Assembly (NCBI RefSeq): GCF_963082655.1
Contig: NC_081553.1
Location: 124,950,578-125,014,577, forward strand
From: Stomoxys calcitrans
Taxonomy: Eukaryota; Arthropoda; Insecta; Diptera; Muscidae
Direction: 5' to 3'
DNA: 64,000 nucleotides
Part shown: one piece after another, positions 11,453-22,599 of the stretch
Numbering within the stretch: the stretch's first letter is position 1
Layout: each line of letters opens with the position of its first letter
Translations under genes and position numbers: made by a program
The notes under the pieces: generated by a model
Database searches by the model: none
Told to the model about the DNA's origin: nothing
The model's input: only the letters and a program-made list of their open reading frames with translations

Positions 11453-13215
11453 CTTACCCCAATCATTTGGTTGGACAGCAAACGGAAATTTGGTGAACAA
11501 TAAACGCAAGATCTGAACAGTATGATCAATGGTAAGGAGCATTCCATTCAAATCCTTAAGGAGCAGCCTTGACGACATTTATCATGTAAGGATTCGTGTT
11601 GTCGCGACGTAGAATGGCCTGACATCCAGACTCATATGGATTAATTTTGACGATTGTCAATATTATAAAATGGTTTTGGCCAAGAAACCATGAGTCTATA
11701 ATGAAAACCGAGTTTCCGATATTAATCGACAAACTCGGAATTTTGATTTATTTTGGGGCATTAAATTTGCCGATAAAATCCGGAAGCTATATTTTTGTTT
11801 GAGAACAGTGATGGGCGCAGCTACGGCCAGTTCACCATGTGTTTTTGGCCCTCCTTTAATACACTTCGAAGTTGGTCATTGTTAAAGCTGGTGTATACAA
11901 ATCCACCTTGAAATATTAGCGATACATGATACATAAGGGATATATGAAATGAGTGTTGTCTAATAATAGCTCAAAACCAAATAAATATTATTACAAAAAT
12001 ATCTGAAAGTCATTGATTGACAAAAAAAACAAAGCCTAAAAAGTCAGCTGAAGAATTGAATTGCAATTCAAATCAACATTAAATAATACTCAAGAAAATC
12101 CCTGCCTCAAAAACCTTCAAATGGCATGTATTGTTTGTGTCACATTAATTCAATGAACGCACTTAAACCTACTGTAGGGTACAAACAATGGTCGCACGTA
12201 ATGACCACAACACCACTTCAAAGCGAGGGAGTAACCCGCTTATTAAAGTCGCGTTGATGCCACCTCTTAGCATTGAAGGTGGTTAAGATGATGACGATAA
12301 TATTGGAGACGTTGATGAATAGATTTGATTCCCAGTCATGATTCCGAAGAAAAACAACACTCCAGCGCCGATAACGACGATCTGACTGATAGTGGAGATG
12401 ATGACGATAGACAATAGATAAATAAGTAACTATGGCTTAAAAGGGGGCTTCCACTGGATGGACTCTTGATTTATGTGTTTGAAAATAAGCCATTCAAGAG
12501 ATGTGATTTTTTATTTCTTGAAAAATCATTGATAAACATGGTCGGGCCACGAGCATTTATGAACAAAGTTAATCGGACTCCCACTGCTTTTTGGTAGGAG
12601 TGCGTGTCAGCTCAGCGCTGTTGAATAAAATTTGTTGGAATTTATCAAAACAAATAAGTTTTGAACCTCCAACATCAACAACAATAACAACAAATCAAAA
12701 TATATCGATTCAAAAATGCTCACCTTAAGCGTCAACAATGTTGGCGTTCAACGAATTGAGTGAGCACGTTTTCAGCCGTAGTTGCTTCACTTTAATTGAA
12801 GCTTGGCTTAGGAAGAGATTTGCCCAGAAAAAAGATGAATTAAATGATTTCCTTACCCATCTTTGGAAAAAATAACGACCAAATATCATGCCGCCAACCA
12901 ACTATTAATCAGTTTTGTAATAACTAGTCACTTCATTAGCCTCATTTCACCACGTTTCAAATTAGTTTTGATAAGCTTTCAACAGCTCATCATCCTTTAG
13001 CTGTTGATTTGTGAAAATAATTCGATTTCAGTCTGAATTTGGCACAGATGGCTTCGGTAGACTGTCAATCAGAGATTAGCACTCTAAAATGGTAAGAAGT
13101 CAGTTGAAGGAGCGCAGGCTAAAAGAAAAAAATGTTACTGCTATTAGTAGGAACCATATAGGGCGAACTCCTAATTCTGGAGCCGTAAAATTTCGCTCGT
13201 AATTTTTTATTGACA
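11453..13215. other. No gene seen; AT-rich, low-copy
   Basis: About 1.76 kb with no long open frame and no family shared in the window. GATGATGACGATAA-like low-complexity patches occur at about 12285-12420. Several short polyA/polyT runs occur. I see no RNA gene or promoter that I could defend. Confidence 0.45.
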
Positions 13216-13216
13216 A

Positions 13217-14515
13217 CTAGCTGAACAGGGCCCGCTCCGCTGTGCCTTCTTTAACTTCATATGGAACAAAATTATGCTTTGAATATTTATTTTCAACAAT
13301 TAAAGAACTTTTAGTGAAATACCATGCTACGAAAATAGTATATCGCTTGAATAACAGTATAACAATACAAGTGCCTTTATCTGAATCCTATATGATCTTT
13401 ATTGGGCTACGAATTTGCTCGGAGGGTTTAATGTCATTTAAGTTTCGATGTTAGATGTACTCCATTCTTAAAAGACTTTGTATCAGCAAGATATTCACAT
13501 GATGTCTGATTTAGTGGTGTTTCCGGAGGTGAGGTGGCTCCTCAGACACTTGGTCTTAAAAAAAAGTCAGCATTGTGCTCTTCTCTTAAATACCATTTAT
13601 TTAAACATTGGGGATTGCCATTGGTTTAAGGATAAGGCGTCCTCTAAACACTTGGCCCCAAAATTGGTTATCAAATTCGTTTTCTAATCTCACGTATTTT
13701 TCATTTGAGCCACATATTGGCATGATCGGTAAGTTTTCACCCATTAGGGGATGTTTTGCGGAAGGGGCGGTGCCCCAAATAAATGGTCCCACTTTTAGAT
13801 ATCAGATTCGTATTCCACTTCCAAATGCCTTTATTTGAGCCACATGTTGCGATGGTCAGTAAATAATTGCTGTTTTTTGGGTATTTTGGGAAAGGGTTAG
13901 ACCCCAGAAAATTGGTCACGATATGGGTTTCAATTTCGTGCTCTACTCCGCAGTACCTTTCATTTGAGCAATAATAAAGTACTCATTTGTTAATCGATTT
14001 ACTCTAAATTTGGCAGGGAGGATTTTCGTATGACTCTTAATATTGGAGGTGAATTTCATAGAAATCGGTTCAGATTTAGAAATAACTATTACATATGTAC
14101 ATTTGCCGATTTTCACTTCTTGAGCCGCTGCAAGGGCATTTATTGACCACTCTACCCCAAATCTTGCATAGGCTTTCCTCGACCACTTCCATAATATCGT
14201 CGAAATCAATTCAGATTTAGATATAGCTCCCTTATATATGTTCGTGTGATTTTGAGAAATATGGCAATAAAGTGCTCATTTGTAAATCGATTTAATCTAA
14301 ATTCGGCAGAAAGGATTTTCGAATGAGTATTAAAATTACTGGTAAATTTCATATAAATCGGTTCAGATTTAGTTCCAATGCAAGCGTATTTATTGACCAA
14401 TTTTGCAAAAATTTTGTACAATGTTTTTCTCGACGACAATATCTAAGAAGTGAGGTCGAAATCGGTTCAGATTTAGGTAAAGCTCCCATATATACGTTCG
14501 TATAGGTCCATAAAA
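13217..14515 (-). mobile_element. Family D Helitron-like element with CTAG end
   Basis: On the reverse strand the terminus reads ACAGCGGAGCGGGCCC-TGTTCAGCTAG followed by T (CTAG at 13217-13220). This fits the Helitron rule of a GC-rich terminus ending CTRR and inserted before T. The body holds the GGTGTACTCCATTCTTAAAA-type block and D units with TTTGAGCCACATATTGGCAT. It also holds two copies of a different 295-bp-spaced module (ATAAAGTRCTCATTTGT at 13973 and 14268). It contains Y' (13554-14242), the donor of the copy at 10441. No RepHel protein is present, so it is non-autonomous. Confidence 0.6.
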
Positions 14516-14790
14516 GCCAAATTTATGACCTGATTAGGCTGAAATGTAGACAATAATTTGTGTTAAGATCTTTGTCTAAATATAAACCCCATCTACATAT
14601 GCTCCCCAAATATGATGTATATCAAATCACATTTGGATATAGCTGCCATTTACATCGATCGTTAAGAGTTTGGTTCAGATCTAACCAAATCTCGATATAA
14701 ATGTTATTCACCGGATGTTGTTGTAGTAGTCATAGGACCGATCGCCGCGGAAACATTATGGCCATTGGTCATATTAAAGCTCCAAAAACT
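14516..14790 (-). repeat. Diverged B-like units
   Basis: TAGGTCCATAAAAGCCAAAT, CTGATTAGGCTGAAATGTAG and GGATATAGCTGCCATTTACA match B units in reverse, but strongly diverged and without ends. Confidence 0.45.
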
Positions 14791-15318
14791 TGTCTTTTCA
14801 TATTTAGTATTTAAGCAGGTGCACCCAGAAAACAGATTTGTTGCCTCGACCAATTTTGTGTCAACCGCAACTTTGCTGTTGTGACAACCAACTTTGGTGT
14901 TGAGTCAAAACTGTCAAGTTTGTTATGCTGCCAAAAATAAAAATTGCTTAAGCTTGCGTTGTCGCTTGGGTGCTCTGCGCTTATTCGTTCTTTCCTGCTT
15001 GTTGCTGCTCTCCCTCGGATTTTTCTCAATCGACTTCTTTTCTTTCGCTTTAAAATTCTATTTATTAGTTTTTTCGGTAGTCGAAGGGAGATTTGAACTC
15101 ATATTGTCATGTTTGGTAGTCTTTCACGCATCCTCTAGCCTACCGACATCGTTTTATTAATGATCATACAGGGTAATAAGCATTATTGTCCAGTAATACG
15201 ATTCTCATTTAAATAAAAATACTATAAAGTGTAGAAACCATTTTTTTAAAAAATTTTTAATAGAAAAAAAAATATTTTTTGAGCTGAATTTTTTTAAATA
15301 AGTTAAAGAAAAAACAAC
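14791..15318. other. No gene seen
   Basis: About 530 bp with no recognised family. A forward 88-codon frame (14894-15160) encodes a hydrophobic leucine- and phenylalanine-rich stretch. It has no supporting splice or start context and I do not call it. The end (15240-15300) is an A/T homopolymer-rich patch. Confidence 0.4.
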
Positions 15319-16285
15319 AAAGCAAGTTCGGCCGGGCCGAATCTTATATGCCCTCCACCATGGATCGCATTTGTCGAGTTCTTTTCCCGGCATCTCTTCT
15401 TCGGCAAAACAAGTGAAAGCCTGCTAAGTTCGGCCGGGCCGAATCTTATATGCCCTCCACCATTGATCGCATTTGTCAAGTTCTTTTCCCGGCATCTCTT
15501 CTTGGGCAAAAAAAGGTTAAAGGAAAGATTTGCTCTGTTATTAGAGCGATATCAAGATATGGTCCGGTTCGGACCACAATTAAATTATATGTATATATGT
15601 TAGAAACCTGTGTAAAATGTCTGCCAATTCGAATAAGACCCCAAAGGGCGCACCGCTCAAGAGGTAAGATAGAGAGATCGATTTATATGGGAGCTGTATC
15701 AGGCTAAAGACCAATTCAGCAGCTATATCAAAACATGGACCCATTTGAATCTAATTTAGCACAGTTGTTGGAAGTCATAGCGAAACACGTCTTGCAAAAT
15801 TTCATACCAATCGGATAAGAATTGCGCCCTCTAGAGGCTCAAGAAGTCCAGACCCAAGATCGGTTTATATGGCAGCTATATCAGGTTATTGACCGATTTG
15901 AACCATACTTGGCACAGTTGTTGGATATGACAACGAAATACGTCGTGCTAAATTTCATTCCAATCGGATAAAAATTGCGCCCTCTAGAGGCTCAAGAAGT
16001 CAAGACCCAAGATCGGTTTATATGGCAGCTATATCAAAACATGGACCGATATGGCACATTTACTATCCCAACCGACCTACACTAATAAGAAGTATTTGTG
16101 CAAAATTTCAAGCGACTAGCTTTATTCCTTCGAAAGTTAGCATGCTTTCGACAGACAGACGGACGGACGGACAGACGGACGGACATGGCTAGATCGACAA
16201 GAAATGTTACGACGATCATGAATATATATACTTTATGGGGTCTCAGACGAATATTTCAAGTAGTTATAAACAGAACTCACTACTA
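15319..16285 (+). repeat. Family A element with a doubled hairpin end
   Basis: Two hairpin starts lie 102 bp apart: TTCGGCCGGGCCGAA at 15327-15341 and at 15429-15443. Each is followed by TCTTATATGCCCTCCACCAT. The second is preceded by ACAAGTGAAAGCCTGCTAAG, the normal outer end, so a second A element seems to start inside the first. The interior has three units with CTCTAGAGGCTCAAGAAGTC-like blocks, then the ACAGACGGACGGACGGACAG tract (about 16153) and TATACTTTATGGGGTCTCAG. The final inverted repeat is lost. Confidence 0.75.
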
Positions 16286-16511
16286 TGAGAAAAGAATGCA
16301 CTACACCAACCTTCTTTTTAAAATTAGATTAAAGTTCCAACTTTTATTTCTCCGAGGATCCGATATCCGGCTCGAAGGAACAAAACGTAAATGCAACGAA
16401 AACACATGAAGTAAGAGACAGTTGGTTTTTTTGCCAATAAGTAGCACGGAATTCCTAACTTTGAATTTTTTTTTGGAGGTTACTTTTAAGAATTTTGAGC
16501 GAAACACAAGT

Positions 16512-16671
16512 CGATTATTGGCTTAGGTGTATGTCCATTGTGGCATGGGGCGGAATAATATCCGCACCCTGTTTTTAACTTAACCTCGGTTATGTTAGAT
16601 TAGGTTGAAAAGTGGGTGCAGATATTAATCCTCCTCATGTCACTATGGACGTACACCTAAGCCAGTAATCG
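16512..16671. repeat. Tail-to-tail LINE 3' ends forming a 58-bp inverted repeat
   Basis: The arm at 16512-16569 (CGATTATTGGCTTAGGTGTA...) is an imperfect reverse complement of 16614-16671 (...ACACCTAAGCCAGTAATCG), with a spacer of about 44 bp. Both arms are the 3' end of the same LINE family in opposite directions, so transcripts could fold into a long hairpin. Confidence 0.65.
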
Positions 16672-17465
16672 GCTTGTTATGGGCTCTAAAAACTATAAAG
16701 TAACCTCTAAAAAGAAAATTTTCAGTTAGGAATTTCATGCTACGTACAAAATCCGTAATTGTTTTCAATGCCACTCCCCTAAGTTGGTTCATGTCTGGTG
16801 TTGTGTCTCCACCTAAGTGCTGGTATCTGTTAGACGCAAAAGCCGGGCATCTTCCCCGCATACACTAAAGATGCTATCACTTGCCGCACCGATTTTACAT
16901 AAGTGAGCTCGTAGACCTATGTGTCCCGTTATGATACCAATGACTATACTGACCTCCTTCTTGCTTCCGTTCAGTTATAGCCTCGTCTTCGCTCGATCTG
17001 GATCCCTATAGGATTTTCGCTGTCCTACCGACCGTTTAGCTGTTCCACAATAATGCACGCGCATTAGTCGCCCACTACCTTAACTCAGGTTGCATCGACC
17101 CGAAAGGCTTCGGGTTAACCAAATTAACTGACTGCAGTCCACTGGCCTTCACCGCCAAATCGTCGGCCGTTTCATTCCCCCTTACTCCGTTATGGCCCGG
17201 CACCCAAACGTTAATCTCCTTCTTTCACTTTAAGCCCTTATGGCAATTTTACTGTCGGTAAAGATGTTCACAATCAACGTCCTCGAGTAAGCACCACACC
17301 TCTTCAAGCATTCCGTGATCGCCCGGATCTCCGTCTGCAGGACCGTATTATGGTCAGGCAGTCTAAAGCAGATCTCAGTCCCTGGGTTCGCAATGTAAAC
17401 CTCCAGGCCCACTCTGTCATCTAGCATTGATCCATCCCCGTAACATGATCTTCCAGATGGCAATA
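16590..17465 (-). mobile_element. LINE fragment: RNase H domain and 3' UTR
   Basis: Downstream part of a reverse-strand non-LTR retrotransposon. The frame at 17463-17230 encodes SCYGDGSMLDDRVGLEVYI, then TVLQTEIRAITECLK and NIFTDSKIAIRA. These are the first three RNase H catalytic regions (D, E, D). The fourth region, VPGHNGVRGNETADDLAV, follows in another frame at about 17215-17150. The 3' untranslated part (ACACCTAAGCCAGTAATCGG) reaches to about 16600. The order RT, RNase H, 3' UTR agrees with the fragment at 17693-18205, which was probably the same insertion. Stops and frame shifts make it dead. Confidence 0.75.
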
Positions 17466-17692
17466 CTGTGGTTTAATCGTTGTTCGATTAATCGATTATT
17501 TGTGATTTTTCAACCAATCGAACAATTGAAAACTATGCATTTTCAAATTAACAAAAAATCTAATAATTTAGGACGGTTAATCGATAAATCGTGTGGATGT
17601 TAAAAAGGCATAAAAACATTTCAATTGCGTCATTTATATGAATTTGTGGCATGGGCCTTAACTGTCCAAAATTTCATTCATACAAATAAATG
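17466..17692. other. 227-bp AT-rich segment separating LINE halves
   Basis: Lies between the RT and RNase H parts of one LINE. It contains TTCGATTAATCGATTATTTG and GGTTAATCGATAAATCG, which are rich in ATCGAT palindromes. It is not LINE sequence that I can recognise, so it is probably a later insertion or replacement. No clear terminal repeats were seen. Confidence 0.4.
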
Positions 17693-18205
17693 TTCACCCT
17701 AGTCCTAATGTTGCACTTTTTCTCCATAGAAATCCACCAAACTACTGAGGCGTAAGTAAGTGTTGGTCTAATCACGCTCCTGTAGAGCCAGTGGACTATC
17801 CTCGGACTCAAGCCCCATTTCGAGCCTACGGCCCGTCTACATAGTGCCCAACATCTATGAGCCTTCTCAGTACGCTCCTGAATGTGACACTTCCAATTAA
17901 GTTTCCTGTCCAAGATCACACCCAAGTATTAGACCTTGTCAGATATCGAAATCGTATTATTGAGGAAACGTGGTGCGTTAAATTGGCCGACCTTAGTCTT
18001 CCTCGTGAACAGGCATATTTCAGTCTTCTCTCGGTTCACATTGAGACCTCTGGGTCTAGCCCAGTCATATGCCATATACAATACCCCTTCGGCCCTTCTG
18101 CATAGTTCGTTCGGATCCTTACCCCTAAGGAGTATTATAAAATCGTCTGCATAGCAGACGGGTTCAAATCCCTCCTCAGTCAGCATCCGTAATAAGTCAA
18201 CCTAA
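17693..18205 (-). pseudogene. LINE reverse transcriptase fragment (YADD)
   Basis: The reverse-strand frame 18186-17929 encodes EEGFEPVCYADDFIILLRG, the RT palm motif with its two catalytic aspartates. RGLNVNREKTEICLFTRK (palm/thumb) follows. After a stop near 17930, the frame 17925-17674 continues with LGVILDRKLNWKCHI and IRPTLTYASVVW, the thumb region typical of RNase H-bearing LINE clades (R1, LOA or I groups). Fingers and endonuclease are missing (5' truncation). It is not functional. Confidence 0.8.
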
Positions 18206-19799
18206 CCTAAAGACAATTTTTGAATAAAATTTTTCCTACTTATAAAATTTCAATTAAAAAAATTAATACAGGGTATTGTTTGGCTGTAGACCGCAGGGTT
18301 CTCCTTTTCTATTAGAATTAAAAGTTGCCCCCTCCTCCTCGGCTACGTCCCTGTCTCTGACTATAAATTATTTAAGAATAAAAAAAACACCGACTAATTT
18401 CATTTGAAAAGGTCAGTAAGCTTGGATCAAACTGGTATTTTTTTTTTAAGAAAAAACCGTCTTGGAAAAAACGGAACAAAAATCTATTAAATGTGTCATC
18501 ACAGATCTAAATATTGTCGGACATTCTGCATTTGTGGAAATTCCACGGCTATCAAATACTCAAGAGAATTGAATACCAATCGATTTTGTTTGGATGCGGG
18601 CGATATTAAATTAATTTTTAAACATTTAAATAACGAATGAAAGCCATTAACAAGTCGCTGTTGGCTGTGCCCTGCTCCAAACAAAAAGTATATATTAAAC
18701 ATTATTTTTTTTGGGATTTGTAATCTTTTTTTTTTTGTGTTCATGCTGTTCATTAATAAAACTGAATAATAAAAAAATTAAAGGTTAATCGTCGATATTA
18801 GTCCCCATTAAATTTTTACTAGATTTGTAATTTATTATTTTGAGAAAAAAATGATTAATCTCTGATATCATATGGCCATATATTTGAGTCTCCAGTCAAG
18901 GATAAGTGATGGGACTCATAGTTTCGGTTTTGTTTGCTCGAACTTCAGTACAACGACTTTTGTCTCTATTGTCTGCTATCGTGTATTTAATTGCTTCAGT
19001 ACATTATGGTCAACAAAGCGCCGAAAAAACCACAATGTCAGAATTTGGTGGACAAGATATAAAACAAATTTATGGCATGTTTATGTCTAAACGATTTCGA
19101 CTTGGCTATTCTTTAATTAATGGCTTGTTCTTATTTTTGGTGTATTCAAATCAACACCTTAGAATTTTTGCATATATGTCTTTTGTTGTCTTTAACACTC
19201 ATTTTTCATTATATTGACATATTAACATATTTATAACAATAGCACTATTGTTTCAACACTAAGAATGCAAGATTTAACAGCTTGTAGGCAGGACCTAATT
19301 GTTTTGTTTTCTCATATTATGCAAATGCATTGTAGCACTTAACTCTAATTTAGACATCTAGTCTCATAAATCATATGAATGGGTTATTCATCTTTAAAAA
19401 ATTTCAAGCTCTGGACAATGAACTGCATTTATATACAAAGTATAGACAGAATAAACAGCACAATGCAAATTCTTTTTTTTATTTCTATATAGTCACCATA
19501 ACAGTTATAGTCACCAATATAAATAAGATAATAGACACTTTGTTTGCCAATACAATACGCTAATTTTCGTATGGTATTCAAAAATAAGTTCAAAGTTAAA
19601 AGTCATTTTAATTGTAGATGGACTTTCGAAAATTATATCGATCGGGAAAAAAATTATTAATGAATCAGGTGTGAAACAATACAACGTGTTTGAAGCATTT
19701 CCCTTCTAAATGTCAACGACGCAATCAACTTTTAAACGGAAAACGATAAAAAAATTCTATTAATGATAAATAATCTAATTTGCTCAGTTAATATACGAC
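18206..19799. other. Very AT-rich DNA, no confirmed gene
   Basis: About 1.6 kb with many A/T runs. A forward frame of 103 codons at 18906-19217 (starting MMGLIVSVLFARTSVQRLL, with two hydrophobic stretches) is the longest. I do not recognise it, it overlaps another forward frame and it has no polyadenylation or splice context. I leave it as unassigned DNA. Confidence 0.4.
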
Positions 19800-19977
19800 T
19801 TTCTATACCTACCACCATACGATGGGGTTATACTAATCTAGTCACTCCGTTTGTAAAACCTCGAAATGTTCGTCTAAGACCCCAAAAAGTATATATACTC
19901 TTGATCGTCTCGACGTTCAGAATCGATCTAGCCATATCCGCCCGTCCGTCGACATCACGATAGAGGTCGAACGCTTA
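19800..19977 (-). repeat. Family A/G left-end fragment
   Basis: CTATACCTACCACCATACGA, GTTTGTAAAACCTCGAAATG, AGTATATATACTCTTGATCG and GATCTAGCCATATCCGCCCG are the left end of an A or G element. It is cut where the 3' end of an RTE-like LINE begins. Confidence 0.65.
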
Positions 19978-21460
19978 CTTTACTTTAATTGGCTATGACA
20001 GAATATTTGTTCCACTAGCCGAATGTAGAATAGCGTTCCAAGCGCCTCGATCTTCTGCGCTCATTTTAAAATCTCTGACACAAAGCTTCGAGGTGTCTCC
20101 CACAACTTGATCTTTCCATTATGCCTTTGGTCTTCCCGGTTTGCGTGTACCACCGTGTTTGCCTTCATCCATTCTGATAACATGACCTAGATAACGCAGC
20201 CCTTGTATTTTGATGCGTGTAACTATGCTATCGTCGTCATACAGCTCATACAGCTCGTGGTTCATACGTCGCCTATATTCTCCGTTAACGCAAACTGGTC
20301 TATATATTTTACGAAGAATCTTTCTCTCAAATACTTCAAGCACTGCCTCATCTGCTTTCACAAGTACCCATGCTTCAGAACCATATAACAGCACGGGTAG
20401 TATCAGTGTCTTGTAAAGTGTAGTCTTCGTCTGTCGAGAGGTGGCCTTGTTTCTAAACTGCTTACTTACTCCAAAGTAGCATATGTTTGCCAGTATTATT
20501 CTTCGCTTTATCTCAAAACTTGTGTCATTCGTTTCGGCTATGGCGGTGCCGAGGTAGATAAAGTTACTGACAAACGCAAAGTTGTGGTTCCCAACTTTCT
20601 CCATTTTCTTTATCTGCTCGGTTGTGCAAGGCTTTTTGGGAGTTGAAACCATCCATTTCGTCTTATCTCCATTTACTGCCAGACCCATTTTCACTGACTC
20701 TCTTTCGATTCTTTCAAAAGTTGCAGTTACTACTTCCGTTGACCGACCTATGATATCGATATCGTCGGCATAGGCGAGTAGCATGTGATCTCTTGTGATA
20801 AGTGTGCCATATCTATTCACATCTGCATCTCGTATAATCTTCTCCAGCAGGATATTAAAGAGATCACACGATAGGCTGTCTCCTTGTCTGAAACCTCGTT
20901 TTGTATTAGATGGTTCGGAGAGATTATTTCCTATTCTTACTGAGGAACGCGTATCAGCAAGTGTCATCCTGCAGAGTCTTATTAATTTTGCAGGGATACC
21001 AAACTCAGACATGGCTTGAAATACCTTTGAACGTAAAGGAGTATCGAAGGCGGCTTTGTAGTCAACAAAGAGATGGTAGGTGTTAATATGTCCTTCTCGG
21101 GTCTTTTCCAGGATTTGGCGCAGTGTGAATATCTGGTTTAGGGTGGATTTACCTGGTCTAAAGCCGCATTGATAGGGCCCAATTATCTCATTGACTTTAG
21201 GTTTTAATCTTTCACACAGTACGCTCGAGAGTATCTTGTATGCGATGGGGAGGAGACTTATTCCTCTGTAGTTGGCACATTCCGTCTTGTCTCCTTTCTT
21301 GTGTACGGGACATAGTATGCTGAGGTTCAAATCATCGGGTATGCGTTCTTCTAGCTAGATTGCGCAGATAAGCTGATGCATCGCCTCCGGTCTTAAATGG
21401 TTCAGCGGGTAACCCATCGGCTCCTGCTGACTTGTTTTTCTTTAGTCTGGTCGAAGGCTT
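19978..21460 (-). mobile_element. RTE-like LINE, 5' truncated
   Basis: Reverse-strand non-LTR retrotransposon whose 3' end (…CCAATTAAAGTAA, at the left) is shared with the copies at 37172-37300 and 57723-59460. It holds the RT and C-terminal part but no endonuclease. At the right it stops within the RT linker and runs into a C/A-type element at about 21462, with AAGACTAAAGAAAAACAAG-like linker sequence still visible. Confidence 0.8.
20119..21330 (-). pseudogene. RTE-like reverse transcriptase, 403 codons open
   Basis: Encodes the RT of a non-LTR retrotransposon, which copies its own RNA at the insertion site. In order are PVHKKGDKTECANYRGISLL (fingers), YQCGFRPGKSTLNQIFTLRQ, HLFVDYKAAFD (first catalytic Asp), GFRQGDSLSCDLFNILLEKI and LAYADDIDIIGRS (catalytic YADD). 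FIYLGTAIAETNDTSFEIKR follows, then VLLYGSEAWVL and ERKILRKIYRPV, the C-terminal region typical of RTE-like elements. The palm is complete. Upstream, the codon for tryptophan in CAIWLE is a TAG stop (about 21354), and the endonuclease is gone. It is called a pseudogene though the RT frame is unusually intact. Confidence 0.85.
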
Positions 21461-21461
21461 A

Positions 21462-21973
21462 AAGATACTTAATATAGATGTAGGTCGACGGGGATTGCAA
21501 ATGGGCATTATCGGTTAAAATTTCTGTCCGATTTGGCTGAAATATTGCTTTTAGTATTGTGTTATGACAGTGTCAAAAACTGTGCCAAGTACGGTCAACA
21601 TCGATCTTTAACTTGACATAGCTCCCGTATAAACCGATCTCCCGATTTGACTTCATGAGTCCTTACAAGCCGCAATTTTTGTCCGATTAGGCTGAAATTT
21701 TGGATGCGACATTCTGTTTCGACTTCCAACAACTGTACCAAATACGGCCAAAAATAGACTATAACCTGATATAGGTCCCATGTAATCCGATCTCTCGATC
21801 ATCGTTGCTCTGTTCCTAGAAGCTTTAATTTTTGCTGGTGTGACAGAAGTTTAGTATGTAGAATAATTTATGTCATACAACATGGTATATTTTGTATAAA
21901 TTTTTAGCAGAATCCATGGTGGTGGGTTCCCAAGATCCGGCCCGGCCTAACTTAGAACACTTTTACTTGTTTT
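21462..21973 (-). repeat. Family C/A element, hairpin end kept
   Basis: Units with CATATAAACCGATCTCCCGA-like blocks lead into a C terminus: GATCATCGTTGCTCTGTTCC, GAATCCATGGTGGTGGGTTC, degenerate hairpin ATCCGGCCCGGCCTAA (about 21935), then CTTAGAACACTTTTACTTGT. The start is truncated against the LINE. Confidence 0.65.
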
Positions 21974-21984
21974 CATTAGCCTAT

Positions 21985-22330
21985 CATGGCTTCACTTCAA
22001 CAATACGGTGCCACATACCACACAGCACGCGTAACAATGGACTTATGAGAGGCGAGTTCGGTGAACATTCTATTTCACGTTCGGGACCGGTCAGTTGGCC
22101 ACCTAGTTCGTGCGATTTAACGCCTTAAGACTATATTTTGTGGGGCTATATTAAAGCTTATGTCTATACAGACAATATTAAAGGAATTAATTAATATTGG
22201 AAGACAATATTAAAGGATTTACTCATGAGATACTCTGTTGTAAAGAATATGCCAAAATTCGACTAAGCGGATGGATCATTTATGAAATAATCTACAGAGG
22301 CTGCAATAAACTACTGAGTCTACAAACTTA
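21985..22330 (+). pseudogene. Tc1/mariner-type transposase relic
   Basis: The forward frame holds GLMRGEFGEHSISRSGPVSW and PPSSCDLTP. A stop then replaces the leucine codon (TTA to TAA at 22126), followed by DYILWGYIKAYVYTDN. This is the end of the catalytic core (P-x-S-C-D-L-T-P-x-D-Y) of an IS630-Tc1-mariner-class transposase. The last part, AKFD*ADGS-like, matches the relic at 31562-31817. Only the C-terminal third remains. Confidence 0.6.
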
Positions 22331-22342
22331 AAATCTTTTGTA

Positions 22343-22579
22343 TTGGGTTGCCCAAAAAGTATATGCGGATTTTTCATATAGTCGGCGTTGACAAATTTTT
22401 TCACAGCTTGTGACTCTGTAATTGCATTCTTTCTTCTGTCAGTTATCAGCTGTTACTTTTAGCTTGCTTTAGAAAAAAAGTGTAAAAAAAGTATATTTGA
22501 TTAAAGTTCATTCTAAGTTTTATTAAAAATGGATTTACTTTCTTTTAAAAAATCCGCAATTACTTTTTGGGCAACCCAA
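22343..22579 (+). mobile_element. 237-bp mariner-derived MITE, copy 1
   Basis: Bounded by inverted repeats TTGGGTTGCCCAAAAAGTA and TACTTTTTGGGCAACCCAA and flanked by TA on both sides (22341-22342 and 22580-22581). The left half matches the 5' end of the mariner at 25132 (GTCAGTTATCAGCTGTTACT) and the right half matches its 3' end (TTACTTTCTTTTAAAAAATC). It is an internally deleted derivative of that mariner. A second copy of exactly the same length lies at 42904-43140 in the opposite direction. Confidence 0.92.
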
Positions 22580-22599
22580 TATAAAAATTAATTTGTGTT

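Noticed and set aside
18906..19217. 103-codon hydrophobic open frame
   Set aside because: Unrecognised, in very AT-rich DNA, overlapped by another frame and without splice or polyadenylation context.
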